Program-made: the position numbers and the translations under genes
Notes under the pieces: generated by a model
Told to the model about the DNA's origin: nothing
Seen by the model: only the letters and a program-made list of their open reading frames with translations
Database searches by the model: none
From: Pseudomonas fluorescens
GTDB lineage: Bacteria; Pseudomonadota; Gammaproteobacteria; Pseudomonadales; Pseudomonadaceae
Direction of reading: 5' to 3'
Assembly: GCF_001648775.1 (NCBI RefSeq)
Contig: NZ_LVEJ01000036.1
Span: forward strand, 1-64,000
DNA: 64,000 nt
Part shown: positions 7,802 to 16,297 of the stretch, piece by piece
How the letters are laid out: the number at the start of each line of letters is the position of its first letter
Position numbering within the stretch: the stretch's first letter is position 1

Positions 7802-8952
7802 CAGGCGAGCAACTTGATCATTGTCTGGTAGTAGATCTCGGTCAGTACGTCGAGATCCGCCGCCAGCACGCGTTCGTTGACCTGGTGAATGGTCGCGTTG
7901 ACCGGGCCCAGTTCAACCACTTGCGTGCCCATGGTCGCGATGAAGCGGCCATCGGAGGTGCCGCCGCTGGTCGACGCCTTGGTTTCGCGACCAGTGATGG
8001 CCTTGATGCTCGCCGACACCGCGTCGAGCAGCGCGCCCGGTTCGGTGAGGAACGGCAGACCGGACAGCGCCCAGTCGATGTGCCAGTCCAGATCGTGCTT
8101 GTCGAGAATGTCAGCCACGCGTTTCTGCAGGCCTTCAACGGTCGATTCGGTGGAGAAACGGAAGTTGAACACCGCCACCAGATCGCCCGGAATCACGTTG
8201 GTCGCGCCGGTGCCGGAATTGACGTTGGAAATCTGGAAACTGGTCGGCGGGAAGAAATCGTTGCCGTGATCCCAATGCTCGGCGGCCAGTTCGGCCAGCG
8301 CCGGCGCGGCGAGGTGGATCGGGTTCTTCGCCAGATGCGGGTAGGCGACATGACCCTGAATGCCTTTGACGGTGAGCGTGGCGCCCAGCGAGCCACGACG
8401 GCCGTTTTTCACTACGTCGCCGACCAGTGTGGTGCTCGACGGTTCGCCGACGATGCACCAGTCCAGACGCTCGTTGCGCGCGGCCAAACGCTCGACCACA
8501 GCCTTGGTGCCGTGGTGCGCCGGGCCTTCTTCGTCGCTGGTGATCAGGAACGCGACCTTGCCCTTGTGGTTCGGGTAATCGGCAACGAAGCGCTCAGCGG
8601 CAACGGTCATCGACGCCAGGCTGCCTTTCATGTCCGCCGCGCCACGCCCGCAAAGCATGCCGTGTTCATCGATCAGCGCGTTGAACGGGTCGATCTGCCA
8701 CGCGGTAACCGGGCCGGTCGGCACCACGTCGGTGTGGCCGGCGAAACACAGCACCGGGCCGTCGTTGTTGCCGTGGGTCGCCCAGAAGTTATCCACATCT
8801 TCGATGCGCATCGGCTCGAGAGTGAAACCGGCATCGCCCAGGCGCTGCATCATCTGCTTCTGGCAATCGGCGTCGACCGGCGTCACGGATGGACGGCGGA
8901 TCAGGTCGATGGCGAGTTGGAGGGTCGGCGAAAGGTCGGCGTGGGCCGTCAT
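7801..8952 (-). CDS. dapE: Succinyl-diaminopimelate desuccinylase
   Basis: 383 residues, full length. This dinuclear zinc M20-family hydrolase releases L,L-diaminopimelate and succinate in lysine and peptidoglycan precursor synthesis. Metal and catalytic motifs are present: CFAGHTDVVPTG (first ligand and catalytic aspartate), GRGAADMKG (bridging aspartate) and TSDEEGPAHHG (catalytic glutamate). dapD and dapC of the same pathway are also in this window on the same strand, though not in one operon. Its stop overlaps the start of rlmA. Confidence 0.97.
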   Translation of the reverse strand: MTAHADLSPTLQLAIDLIRRPSVTPVDADCQKQMMQRLGDAGFTLEPMRIEDVDNFWATHGNNDGPVLCFAGHTDVVPTGPVTAWQIDPFNALIDEHGMLCGRGAADMKGSLASMTVAAERFVADYPNHKGKVAFLITSDEEGPAHHGTKAVVERLAARNERLDWCIVGEPSSTTLVGDVVKNGRRGSLGATLTVKGIQGHVAYPHLAKNPIHLAAPALAELAAEHWDHGNDFFPPTSFQISNVNSGTGATNVIPGDLVAVFNFRFSTESTVEGLQKRVADILDKHDLDWHIDWALSGLPFLTEPGALLDAVSASIKAITGRETKASTSGGTSDGRFIATMGTQVVELGPVNATIHQVNERVLAADLDVLTEIYYQTMIKLLA

Positions 8953-8992
8953 GGAAAACTCCGAAGATCATGAATGTGGGCACGGACTAACT

Positions 8993-9080
8993 GTGGGAGC
9001 GAGCCTGCTCGCGAATGCGGTGTATCAGTCAACATAATCGGTGAATGTGACAAAGCCTTCGCGAGCAGGCTCGCTCCCAC
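8993..9080. repeat. REPIN
   Basis: An inverted pair of REP cores of the same type as at 6428-6515, just upstream of dapE and downstream of the glucan synthase gene. Confidence 0.9.
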
Positions 9081-9166
9081 GGGGATTAGGAAGAGCCCCG
9101 CAAAATGGCGGTTATCTTAAAGCAAAACGGCGACCATTGGCCGCCGTTTAGTGCATCGATGAGGAT

Positions 9167-11758
9167 TTAGACGACTGGCGCCGGTTCAGGCGCAGCCACA
9201 GGTTTTGGCAGCGACGACAGGAACGCCATGATCAGCGCCGCCAGATACGGCAGCGACTGCACCAGCAACATCACCACCCAGAAACGCATGTCGTTGCTCG
9301 GGATGCCGTTGACCAGATAGATCCCCAGCGCCGCGCCCCACAACAGCAGCATGATGAACAACTCTTCGCGTGCTTCGGAAATCGCCACCCAGAAACCATG
9401 GTTGTCGGCGTTTTTCGGCGTGCGGAAGAACGGAATGCTGGTGGTGAAGAAGCCGTACAGCACCGCTTTGGCGATGGTGTGCGACAACGCCAGCCCGGCC
9501 AGTGCCGCGCAGAAGGCATCTTTCAGGTTCACGCCGACGGCGCGACGGTAGAGGAAGATGATCTTGCCGACCTTGAACACGAACAGTGCCAATGGCGGAA
9601 TTGCGAAGATCAGCAGCGGCGGATCGACCCGCTGCGGCACGATGATCATCGCCGCCGACCACAACAGTGCGCCGACGGTGAAGAAGATGTTCATGCCGTC
9701 CGCCACCCACGGCAACCAGCCCGCGAGGAAGTGGTAACGCTGGCCGCGCGTCAGCTCGGTGTCCTTGCCGCGCAGCAGGGCGCGGGTGTGGCGCTTGATG
9801 ATCTGGATCGCGCCGTAGGCCCAGCGGAAACGCTGCTTCTTGAAGTCGATGAAGGTGTCCGGCATCAGACCCTTGCCGTAGCTGTCGTGGTAATACGCCG
9901 CCGACAGACCTTTCTCGAACACACGCAGACCGAGTTCGGCGTCTTCACAGATGCACCAGTCGGCCCAACCCAATTCTTCCAGCACCGAACGGCGGGTCAT
10001 GGTCATGGTGCCGTGCTGAATGATCGCATCACGGTCGTTACGGGTGACCATGCCGATGTGGAAAAAGCCTTTATATTCGGCGTAGCAGAGCTTCTTGAAG
10101 GTGCTTTCGTTCTGGTCGCGGTAATCCTGCGGCGACTGCACCACGGCGATTTTCGGATCGGCGAAGTGCGGCACCATGTGCTTGAGCCAGTTCGGGTGCA
10201 CGCAGTAATCGGAGTCGATCACCGCGATCACTTCGGCGTCCTTGGCGGTGTGCGGAATCAGGTAGTTCAGCGCGCCGCCCTTGAAACCGGCCAGGGGCGA
10301 GACATGGAAGAACTTGAAGCGCGGGCCGAGGGTTGCGCAGTAGTCGCGCACCGGTTCCCACACTGCCGGGTCCTTGGTGTTGTTGTCGATGATCAGGACT
10401 TCGTAGTCCGGATAATCGAGCGCTGCTAGTGCATCGAGGGTCTGTTTGACCATCTCCGGCGGCTCGTTGTAGCACGGCACGTGGATCGAGACTTTCGGGC
10501 GATAGCTGGAGTCGCCCTCGACCGGCAGGAACTCGCGCCGACGTTTGTGAATCCACACCGCTTCGGCCAGCTCATGCGCCTCCGTCAGCAAGACGATAAA
10601 CACCCCGAGCGCACCGAGCGCCAAGAGGAAGCCGACCGTCAGACTGAACCACGTGCTGTATTGCAGGCTGTAGTCGTAGCCGATCCACACCAGTACCGAA
10701 CCGCAAAGGAAGGCGATAAAGGTCAGGAAGATCCGTCCACGTTGACGCAGGGCCGAGCCGTCGATCATCAGCAAGGTCAGCGACAACAGCGCCAGCACCA
10801 CCGAACCGATCGCCAGCACGCGCCATTGCGGGATGGCGACCACCGGGCCTTCAAAGTTGAATTTCTGCTGACGCGCGGCGTTGAACACGCCCCAGTACGC
10901 GCCGACCGAGCCTTCGTCGCTGGCCTTCCACGGCTGGTCGAACGCTTCGATGACGAAGTAGTTGAAGCCCTGGCGGTTGAGCTTGTTGACCAGGTTACGC
11001 AGGTAGATCGCCTGATCCGCCGGCGACGCATCGGCGCCACCGCGCATGCGACCGTTGCTCGGCCAGCCGACCTCGGAGAGCAGCAGCGGTTTTTTCGGGA
11101 ACATTTTTTTCAGATCGCGAGCGCGATCAAAAACGAACTGGCCAGCCTTGTCGACCGGAATGAACTCCCAGTACGGCAGAACGTGCGCAGCGATCAGGTC
11201 AACGTGCTTGGCCAGCTCCGGGTGTTCTTCCCAAACGTGCCATTGCTCGGAGGTGGTTACCGGCACTTTCACCGCCGCACGCACACGATCGAGCAGCACG
11301 CTCAGCTCTTGGGCGGTGATTTCCTTACGGAAGATCGCTTCGTTACCGACCACCACGCGAACCACGCTGCGCGAAGTGTTCGCCAGTTCGATGGCGCGGG
11401 TGATTTCCCGTTCGTTGCGTTCCTGATCCGGGCTGATCCAGATCCCCAAGGTCACGCGCAGGCCGAATTCTTCAGCCAGTTTCGGGATGTCTTGCAGCGA
11501 ACCGTCGACCGAGTAGATGCGGATGTTGTCCGTCAGCTTGCTCATGATCTCCAGGTCGCGGCGCATCTCGTCGTCAGTCGGGTACTGATCCTTTTGCGGA
11601 TATTGCCCCTGCTGGAACGGCGAATAGGAGAAACCGGAGATCTGCTCCGGCCAGTTCGGCGCGGAAACCGGGCGATTGATCAGCGCCCAGAAGCCGGTGA
11701 ACAGGGCAGCGATTGCCAGAACCACCACCAGGTTGAGTCCAAATTTACGCGATGACAT
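9167..11758 (-). CDS. ndvB: NdvB-type beta-glucan synthase, GH17-GT2 fusion
   Basis: 863 residues. A membrane anchor near residues 9-26 is followed by a periplasmic glycoside hydrolase 17-like domain with the two expected acids, in VVGNEAIF and LLSEVGWPSNG. After about residue 330 come membrane segments and a cytoplasmic family 2 glycosyltransferase with DSD, the acceptor-site CEDAE and QRFRWAYG, then more membrane segments. This is the architecture of Pseudomonas NdvB, which makes beta-1,3-linked (cyclic) glucans linked to osmoadaptation and, in P. aeruginosa, biofilm drug tolerance. The start at 11758 (MSSRKFGLN) opens the first membrane segment. Product and linkage are inferred from the family. 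Confidence 0.85.
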   Translation of the reverse strand: MSSRKFGLNLVVVLAIAALFTGFWALINRPVSAPNWPEQISGFSYSPFQQGQYPQKDQYPTDDEMRRDLEIMSKLTDNIRIYSVDGSLQDIPKLAEEFGLRVTLGIWISPDQERNEREITRAIELANTSRSVVRVVVGNEAIFRKEITAQELSVLLDRVRAAVKVPVTTSEQWHVWEEHPELAKHVDLIAAHVLPYWEFIPVDKAGQFVFDRARDLKKMFPKKPLLLSEVGWPSNGRMRGGADASPADQAIYLRNLVNKLNRQGFNYFVIEAFDQPWKASDEGSVGAYWGVFNAARQQKFNFEGPVVAIPQWRVLAIGSVVLALLSLTLLMIDGSALRQRGRIFLTFIAFLCGSVLVWIGYDYSLQYSTWFSLTVGFLLALGALGVFIVLLTEAHELAEAVWIHKRRREFLPVEGDSSYRPKVSIHVPCYNEPPEMVKQTLDALAALDYPDYEVLIIDNNTKDPAVWEPVRDYCATLGPRFKFFHVSPLAGFKGGALNYLIPHTAKDAEVIAVIDSDYCVHPNWLKHMVPHFADPKIAVVQSPQDYRDQNESTFKKLCYAEYKGFFHIGMVTRNDRDAIIQHGTMTMTRRSVLEELGWADWCICEDAELGLRVFEKGLSAAYYHDSYGKGLMPDTFIDFKKQRFRWAYGAIQIIKRHTRALLRGKDTELTRGQRYHFLAGWLPWVADGMNIFFTVGALLWSAAMIIVPQRVDPPLLIFAIPPLALFVFKVGKIIFLYRRAVGVNLKDAFCAALAGLALSHTIAKAVLYGFFTTSIPFFRTPKNADNHGFWVAISEAREELFIMLLLWGAALGIYLVNGIPSNDMRFWVVMLLVQSLPYLAALIMAFLSSLPKPVAAPEPAPVV

Positions 11759-11921
11759 AGCTATTTCGGGTTCCAAAGGCTGTGGAACGAAGGATCGGTC
11801 GGCTAGACGCCCGAGGGGCGCGCATCCTACACCGGCAGTTCGCCAGTCGTACATCAGACAGGGAAATGCCCGGCATTGGGCAGCCGACTTTGACTTAAGT
11901 TCTTACACTTGTAGCTGATGT

Positions 11922-11951
11922 TTAGAACTTGTCGCCGCGTAGCCCTATAAT
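11922..11951 (+). promoter_or_regulatory. Sigma-70 promoter for tcdA
   Basis: TATAAT at 11946-11951 with a weaker TTAGAA at 11922-11927 and an 18-base spacer. It faces tcdA, whose start is about 26 bases downstream, so the leader would be short. Confidence 0.55.
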
Positions 11952-11977
11952 GCGCGCCGGTTTTTGGGGTAATGGTC

Positions 11978-12790
11978 ATGAGTACAGAAGATCCGCGGTT
12001 TGCAGGCATCGCCCGTTTGTATGGCATTGAAGGCCTGGAGCGCCTGCGCGCGGCCCATGTGGCAATTGTCGGCGTCGGTGGCGTCGGTTCCTGGGCGGCG
12101 GAAGCCATGGCTCGCTGTGGCGTCGGCGAGATTTCGCTGTTCGACCTCGATGACGTCTGCGTCAGCAACGCCAACCGCCAATTGCACGCGCTGGACAGCA
12201 CCGTCGGCAAACCCAAGGTCGAGGTCATGGCCGAGCGCCTGCGCGGAATCAACCCCGATTGCACCGTGCACGCCGTGGCGGATTTCGTCACCCGCGAGAC
12301 CATGGCCGAATACATCACGCCGAACATTGATTGCGTGATCGACTGCATCGACGCGGTCAACGCCAAGGCTGCGCTGATTGCCTGGTGCAAGCGCCGCAAG
12401 ATTCAGATCATCACCACTGGCGGCGCGGGCGGTCAGATTGATCCGACGTTGATCCAGGTCTGCGACCTCAATCGCACGTTCAACGACCCGTTGGCGTCGA
12501 AAGTGCGTTCGACGTTGCGTCGCGATTATGGTTTTTCGCGCACAGTGACCCGCCATTACAGCGTGCCGTGTGTGTTTTCCACGGAACAACTGCGCTACCC
12601 GAAGCCGGATGGCAGCATTTGTTTGCAGAAGAGCTTTGTCGGCGATGGCGTGAAGCTCGACTGCGCCGGTGGGTTTGGCGCGGTGATGATGGTTACGGCG
12701 ACGTTCGGCATGGTCGCGGCGACCAAGGCTGTGGACAAGATTGTCGCCGGCGTTCGGCGCCCGGCGGATCGCATTAAGCCAGAGGTTTGA
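11978..12790 (+). CDS. tcdA: tRNA threonylcarbamoyladenosine dehydratase
   Basis: 270 residues, also called CsdL/YgdL. An E1/ThiF-like fold with the ATP-binding motif GVGGVGSWAAEAMARCG near residues 33-49. It uses ATP to dehydrate t6A at position 37 of ANN-decoding tRNAs to the cyclic form ct6A. The ATG at 11978 sits eight bases after a GGGG ribosome site; an ATG two codons earlier is too close to it. It is convergent with csdA-csdE, whose E. coli counterparts supply sulfur for the same modification. Confidence 0.93.
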   Translation: MSTEDPRFAGIARLYGIEGLERLRAAHVAIVGVGGVGSWAAEAMARCGVGEISLFDLDDVCVSNANRQLHALDSTVGKPKVEVMAERLRGINPDCTVHAVADFVTRETMAEYITPNIDCVIDCIDAVNAKAALIAWCKRRKIQIITTGGAGGQIDPTLIQVCDLNRTFNDPLASKVRSTLRRDYGFSRTVTRHYSVPCVFSTEQLRYPKPDGSICLQKSFVGDGVKLDCAGGFGAVMMVTATFGMVAATKAVDKIVAGVRRPADRIKPEV

Positions 12791-12810
12791 TCGGTGAGGC
12801 TGATGGCCTC

Positions 12811-12878
12811 TTCGCGAGCAGGCTCGCTCCCACATTGAAATGCATTCCCCTGTGGGAGCGAGCCTGCTCGCGAAAGCG
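12811..12878. repeat. Two REP sequences in opposed orientation
   Basis: TTCGCGAGCAGGCTCGCTCCCAC at 12811-12833 and GTGGGAGCGAGCCTGCTCGCGAAAGCG at 12852-12878. The GTGGGAG ends face each other, the reverse of the order in the other REPIN pairs in this window. They lie between the convergent ends of tcdA and csdE. Confidence 0.85.
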
Positions 12879-12879
12879 A

Positions 12880-13284
12880 TTAACCGGCCAACTCATTCAT
12901 CCGCTGGAGCACGGCGTTGAGGCCATTGCTGCGCGACGGCGATAGCTGACGCGAAAGACCCAACTTATGAAACCAGTCCGGCAAATCAACCTGCTTCAGC
13001 TTTTCAGCCGACAACCCGTTAACCCGCAACAGCAACAACGCCACCAACCCGCGAATCATCCGCGCATCGCTGCTGGCGCTGAATTGCCAGTGACTGTCGC
13101 GCAACGATCCAACCAGCCACACCTGACTCTCACAGCCATGCACCCGGTTGGCGTCGCACTTGTCGGCGTCACTTAGCGGCGGCAGACGATCACCAAACTG
13201 CATCAACAACCGCGCCCGCTGTTCCCAGCCCGCTGCATTCTGAAAAGTCTGCAACGCCTCGGCGGCCTCGATCGGCAAGCTCAT
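12880..13284 (-). CDS. csdE: SufE/CsdE-type sulfur acceptor protein
   Basis: 134 residues. SufE-family proteins take the persulfide from a cysteine desulfurase and pass it on. The acceptor cysteine is in VHGCESQVWL near residue 51, with the usual helical C terminus. Its start overlaps the stop of csdA by four bases, so the two are translationally coupled. In E. coli CsdA-CsdE work with CsdL/TcdA, and all three are adjacent here, which supports csdE over sufE. Confidence 0.9.
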   Translation of the reverse strand: MSLPIEAAEALQTFQNAAGWEQRARLLMQFGDRLPPLSDADKCDANRVHGCESQVWLVGSLRDSHWQFSASSDARMIRGLVALLLLRVNGLSAEKLKQVDLPDWFHKLGLSRQLSPSRSNGLNAVLQRMNELAG

Positions 13285-14486
13285 CGCAACATCTCCAGCG
13301 CCTGATCCAGCGCTTCAAAGAAGCGTTCCAGATCCTCCGAGTCGTTGTACAACGCCAGCGACACACGAATCGCCCCGGCCAGTTCAAAGCTTTTCAGCAG
13401 TGGCATCGCGCAATGATGCCCGGCCCGCACAGCGATGCCTTGTTCGGTGAGCAGGTGCGCCAGATCAGCGTTGTGCACACCCTCGACGACAAAACTGGCC
13501 AACGCCAGTTGCGGCGTGCCGAGCAGACGAATGCCGTTACGAGCCGCGAGGCCGCGCAGCAGATAGTCATGCAGCGCCGCTTCATGGGCGGACACCGCGT
13601 CCTGATCCAGTCCGGCCAGATAATCGAGCGTCGCGCCGAGGCCGATCACACTGGCAATCGGCGGCGTGCCCGCTTCAAAACCCAGCGGAGCAGGGCGGAA
13701 ACGTGCGTCGTGATAATTGGCTTCCAGCACCATTTCACCGCCGAACTGCCACGGCTTCAGTTGTTCAAGTGCAGCGTTGCGCCCGAACAGCACGCCGAGG
13801 CCATCGGGGCCATACAGCTTGTGGCTGGAAAACACATAGAAGTCGCAACCCAGCGCCTGCACGTCATGCCGACCGTGGACCACGCCTTGCGCGCCATCGA
13901 CCACGGTCAACGCGTTCTGCGCCTTGGCCATGCCCAGCAAGGCCGGCAATGGCTGCCATGCACCGAGCACGTTGGACAACTGACTGATCGCCAGCAAGCG
14001 TGTGCGCGGGCCAATCAAATGCACGGCAGCCGCGAGGTCGATCAGACCGTCGGCGTCCAGCGGCAGGATCACCAGCTTCAGGTTGCGACGTTGCGCCAAT
14101 TGCTGCCACGGCAGCAGGTTGGCGTGATGCTCCAGGGCGCTGATGACAATTTCATCGCCCGGCTGGAAAAGATGTTCCAGGCCATAAGCCAGGAGGTTCA
14201 GCGCACTGGTGGCGCCGTGGGTGAAGATGATCTGCCCGCTGTCACCGGCATTCAGCCACTGGGCAACCTTGAGCCGACTGTCCTCGAACGCCTGCGTGGC
14301 GTGGGCGCCGGGCAGGTGTTGCGCGCGATGCACATTGGCCGCGCCGTTGGCGTAGTAATGCGTCAGCGCGTCGAGCAAGGCCTGGGGTTTTTGCGTGGTG
14401 GCGGCGTTGTCCAGATAGGTCTGGTCTTGCCGTTGCAGCGCGGCGATGGCCGGGAAATCGGCACGCCAGGGGGAGGGAATCATCAT
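13281..14486 (-). CDS. csdA: Cysteine desulfurase, CsdA/SufS type
   Basis: 401 residues, a class V aminotransferase-fold enzyme with pyridoxal phosphate. The cofactor lysine is in VFSSHKLYGPDGLG, and the persulfide-forming cysteine is in VRAGHHCAMPLL near the C terminus, as in group II desulfurases. It removes sulfur from cysteine and hands it to CsdE, encoded next with a four-base overlap. Separate from isc genes, so not the main iron-sulfur desulfurase. Confidence 0.92.
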   Translation of the reverse strand: MMIPSPWRADFPAIAALQRQDQTYLDNAATTQKPQALLDALTHYYANGAANVHRAQHLPGAHATQAFEDSRLKVAQWLNAGDSGQIIFTHGATSALNLLAYGLEHLFQPGDEIVISALEHHANLLPWQQLAQRRNLKLVILPLDADGLIDLAAAVHLIGPRTRLLAISQLSNVLGAWQPLPALLGMAKAQNALTVVDGAQGVVHGRHDVQALGCDFYVFSSHKLYGPDGLGVLFGRNAALEQLKPWQFGGEMVLEANYHDARFRPAPLGFEAGTPPIASVIGLGATLDYLAGLDQDAVSAHEAALHDYLLRGLAARNGIRLLGTPQLALASFVVEGVHNADLAHLLTEQGIAVRAGHHCAMPLLKSFELAGAIRVSLALYNDSEDLERFFEALDQALEMLR

Positions 14487-14528
14487 CTGTTCAGCCCTGT
14501 GAACTTGGGCGGGTATACACCGAACCTT

Positions 14529-14554
14529 GTGGGAGCGAGCAAGCTCGCTCCCAC
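14529..14554. repeat. Perfect REP-derived palindrome
   Basis: GTGGGAGCGAGC and GCTCGCTCCCAC are separated by only two bases, forming a 26-base palindrome without the GCGAAGGCG tail of ordinary REP units. It looks like a REP collapsed to its two arms, lying between dapD and csdA. It could act as a transcription pause or stop for dapD. Confidence 0.85.
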
Positions 14555-14574
14555 AGGGGGGATCGTATGGCAGC

Positions 14575-15609
14575 TTAGTTGTGAGCGTGCAGCGCTTCGT
14601 TCAGTTCGATTGCCGATTTGTGGGTCTTGCATTCCACCGCACCGGTTTCTGAATTGCGACGGAACAGCAGGTCGGTCTGACCGGCCAGCTCACGGGCTTT
14701 CACAACTTTAACCAGGTTGTTGTTTTCGTCGAGCAGCGCAACCTTGGTGCCGGCGGTCACGTACAGGCCCGACTCAACGGTGTTGCGGTCGCCCAACGGA
14801 ATACCGATACCGGCGTTGGCGCCGATCAGGCAGCCTTCGCCGACCTTGATCACGATATTGCCGCCGCCCGACAGGGTGCCCATGGTCGAGCAACCGCCGC
14901 CCAGATCGGAACCCTTGCCGACGAATACGCCAGCGGAAACGCGGCCTTCAATCATGCCCGGGCCTTCGGTGCCGGCGTTGAAGTTGATGAAACCTTCGTG
15001 CATCACGGTGGTGCCTTCACCGACGTAAGCGCCCAGACGCAGACGCGCGGCGTCAGCGATACGCACGCCGGCCGGAACCACGTAGTCGGTCATTTTCGGG
15101 AACTTGTCCACCGAGAACACTTCCAGCAGCTCGCCACGCAGACGGGCTTCCAGTTGCAGTTCGGTCAGTTCGCTCAGGTCGATGGCGCCTTGGCTGGTCC
15201 ATGCAACGTTTGGCAGCAGCGGGAAAATCCCGGCCAGGCTCACGCCGTGCGGCTTGACCAGACGGTGCGACAGCAGGTGCAGCTTCAGATAGGCCTCAGG
15301 CGTCGAGGTCAGCTGTGCGTCTTCGGCCAGCAGGGTGGCGACCAGCGGCTTGTGGCTTTCAGCCAGGCGGGTCAGCAGCTTGCCTTGCACGGCGTCGATG
15401 CCTTTCACGGCTTCAGCCAGTTGTGCGGCCTGAGCGGTGGTGAAAGTGATGGCCTGATTGCCTTCGGTGTAACCGAGGATCGGCGCAACCGCGGCGACCA
15501 GTTCGGCCGAAGGATTGAGCAGTGGCTGTGCGTAGAACACTTCCAGCCATGCGCCTTGACGGTTCTGAGTGCCGACACCAAAGGCGATGCTGAACAGGGA
15601 ATTGGACAT
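14575..15609 (-). CDS. dapD: Tetrahydrodipicolinate N-succinyltransferase
   Basis: 344 residues, the long form typical of Pseudomonas. It succinylates tetrahydrodipicolinate in the succinylase branch of diaminopimelate and lysine synthesis. The C-terminal half shows the hexapeptide-repeat pattern of a left-handed beta-helix (VGEGTTVMHEGFINFNAG, GGGCSTMGTLSGGG, IGANAGIGIPLGD). The start MSNSLFSIAFGVG fits the family. Product is passed on to DapC and DapE, also encoded in this window. Confidence 0.96.
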   Translation of the reverse strand: MSNSLFSIAFGVGTQNRQGAWLEVFYAQPLLNPSAELVAAVAPILGYTEGNQAITFTTAQAAQLAEAVKGIDAVQGKLLTRLAESHKPLVATLLAEDAQLTSTPEAYLKLHLLSHRLVKPHGVSLAGIFPLLPNVAWTSQGAIDLSELTELQLEARLRGELLEVFSVDKFPKMTDYVVPAGVRIADAARLRLGAYVGEGTTVMHEGFINFNAGTEGPGMIEGRVSAGVFVGKGSDLGGGCSTMGTLSGGGNIVIKVGEGCLIGANAGIGIPLGDRNTVESGLYVTAGTKVALLDENNNLVKVVKARELAGQTDLLFRRNSETGAVECKTHKSAIELNEALHAHN

Positions 15610-15642
15610 GTAAATACACCTCTACAAAGAGTGACGGGCTGC

Positions 15643-16005
15643 TTACTTCAGAGCGGCCGCGTAGATATCTGGCTTGAAGCCAATCAGGGTTCGGTCACCG
15701 AGATCGAGCACCGGGCGCTTGATCATCGAGGGTTGAGCGAGCATCAGTTCGATGGCTTTCGACTGGTCGAGATCGGCTTTGCGTTCGTCGTCGAGTTTGC
15801 GAAAGGTCGTGCCTGCGCGGTTCAACACCGTTTGCCAGCCGTGCTCGTCACACCATTGGGTCAGGTGTTCACGGTCGATGCCGGCGCTTTTGTAATCGTG
15901 AAAGTCATAGCTGACAGCGTGCTCATCAAGCCAGGTGCGCGCCTTTTTCATGGTGTCGCAGGCTTTGATGCCGAAAAGGTGCAACGTTTTACTTGAAACG
16001 GTCAA
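15643..16005 (-). CDS. ArsC/Spx-like reductase family protein
   Basis: About 120 residues with a thioredoxin-like fold of the ArsC/YffB type, seen from LHLFGIKACDTMKKARTWL near the N terminus and SMIKRPVLDLGDRTLIGF near the C terminus. One cysteine lies in the active-site position (KACDT); a CxxC pair is absent. It is likely a small glutathione-dependent or redox-linked protein, not a dedicated arsenate reductase. The start is a TTG at 16005, eight bases after a GGGGG-like ribosome site; the ATG further in (MKKARTW) would delete the active cysteine. The gene lies 33 bases upstream of dapD on the same strand. Confidence 0.85.
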   Translation of the reverse strand: MTVSSKTLHLFGIKACDTMKKARTWLDEHAVSYDFHDYKSAGIDREHLTQWCDEHGWQTVLNRAGTTFRKLDDERKADLDQSKAIELMLAQPSMIKRPVLDLGDRTLIGFKPDIYAAALK

Positions 16006-16106
16006 GGAATTGCCCCCTTTACAGGTGCTGGAGAAAAATGGTGTCGGATTATGCCATGACCAAACGGTTTCGCGGCGCCCGGCTTCATTTGGCAATGCAA
16101 AACCCT

Positions 16107-16193
16107 GTGGGAGCGAGCTTGCTCGCGAAGAGGCCGTGTCAGTCAAAATCTCTGTTAATGACACACCGTATTCGCGAGCAAGCTCGCTCCCAC
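16107..16193. repeat. REPIN
   Basis: An inverted pair of REP cores (GTGGGAGCGAGCTTGCTCGCG and inverse) in the divergent gap between the ArsC-like gene and the antiporter. Confidence 0.9.
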
Positions 16194-16297
16194 ATTGGTA
16201 CGGCGTATACGCGTGCGACATAGGTGCAACGGTCAGGCGCATGCTAAGCGGCTAATATGGCAGTTCAACGCTGTCGATTGTCTGAGATTTCCGCTTT

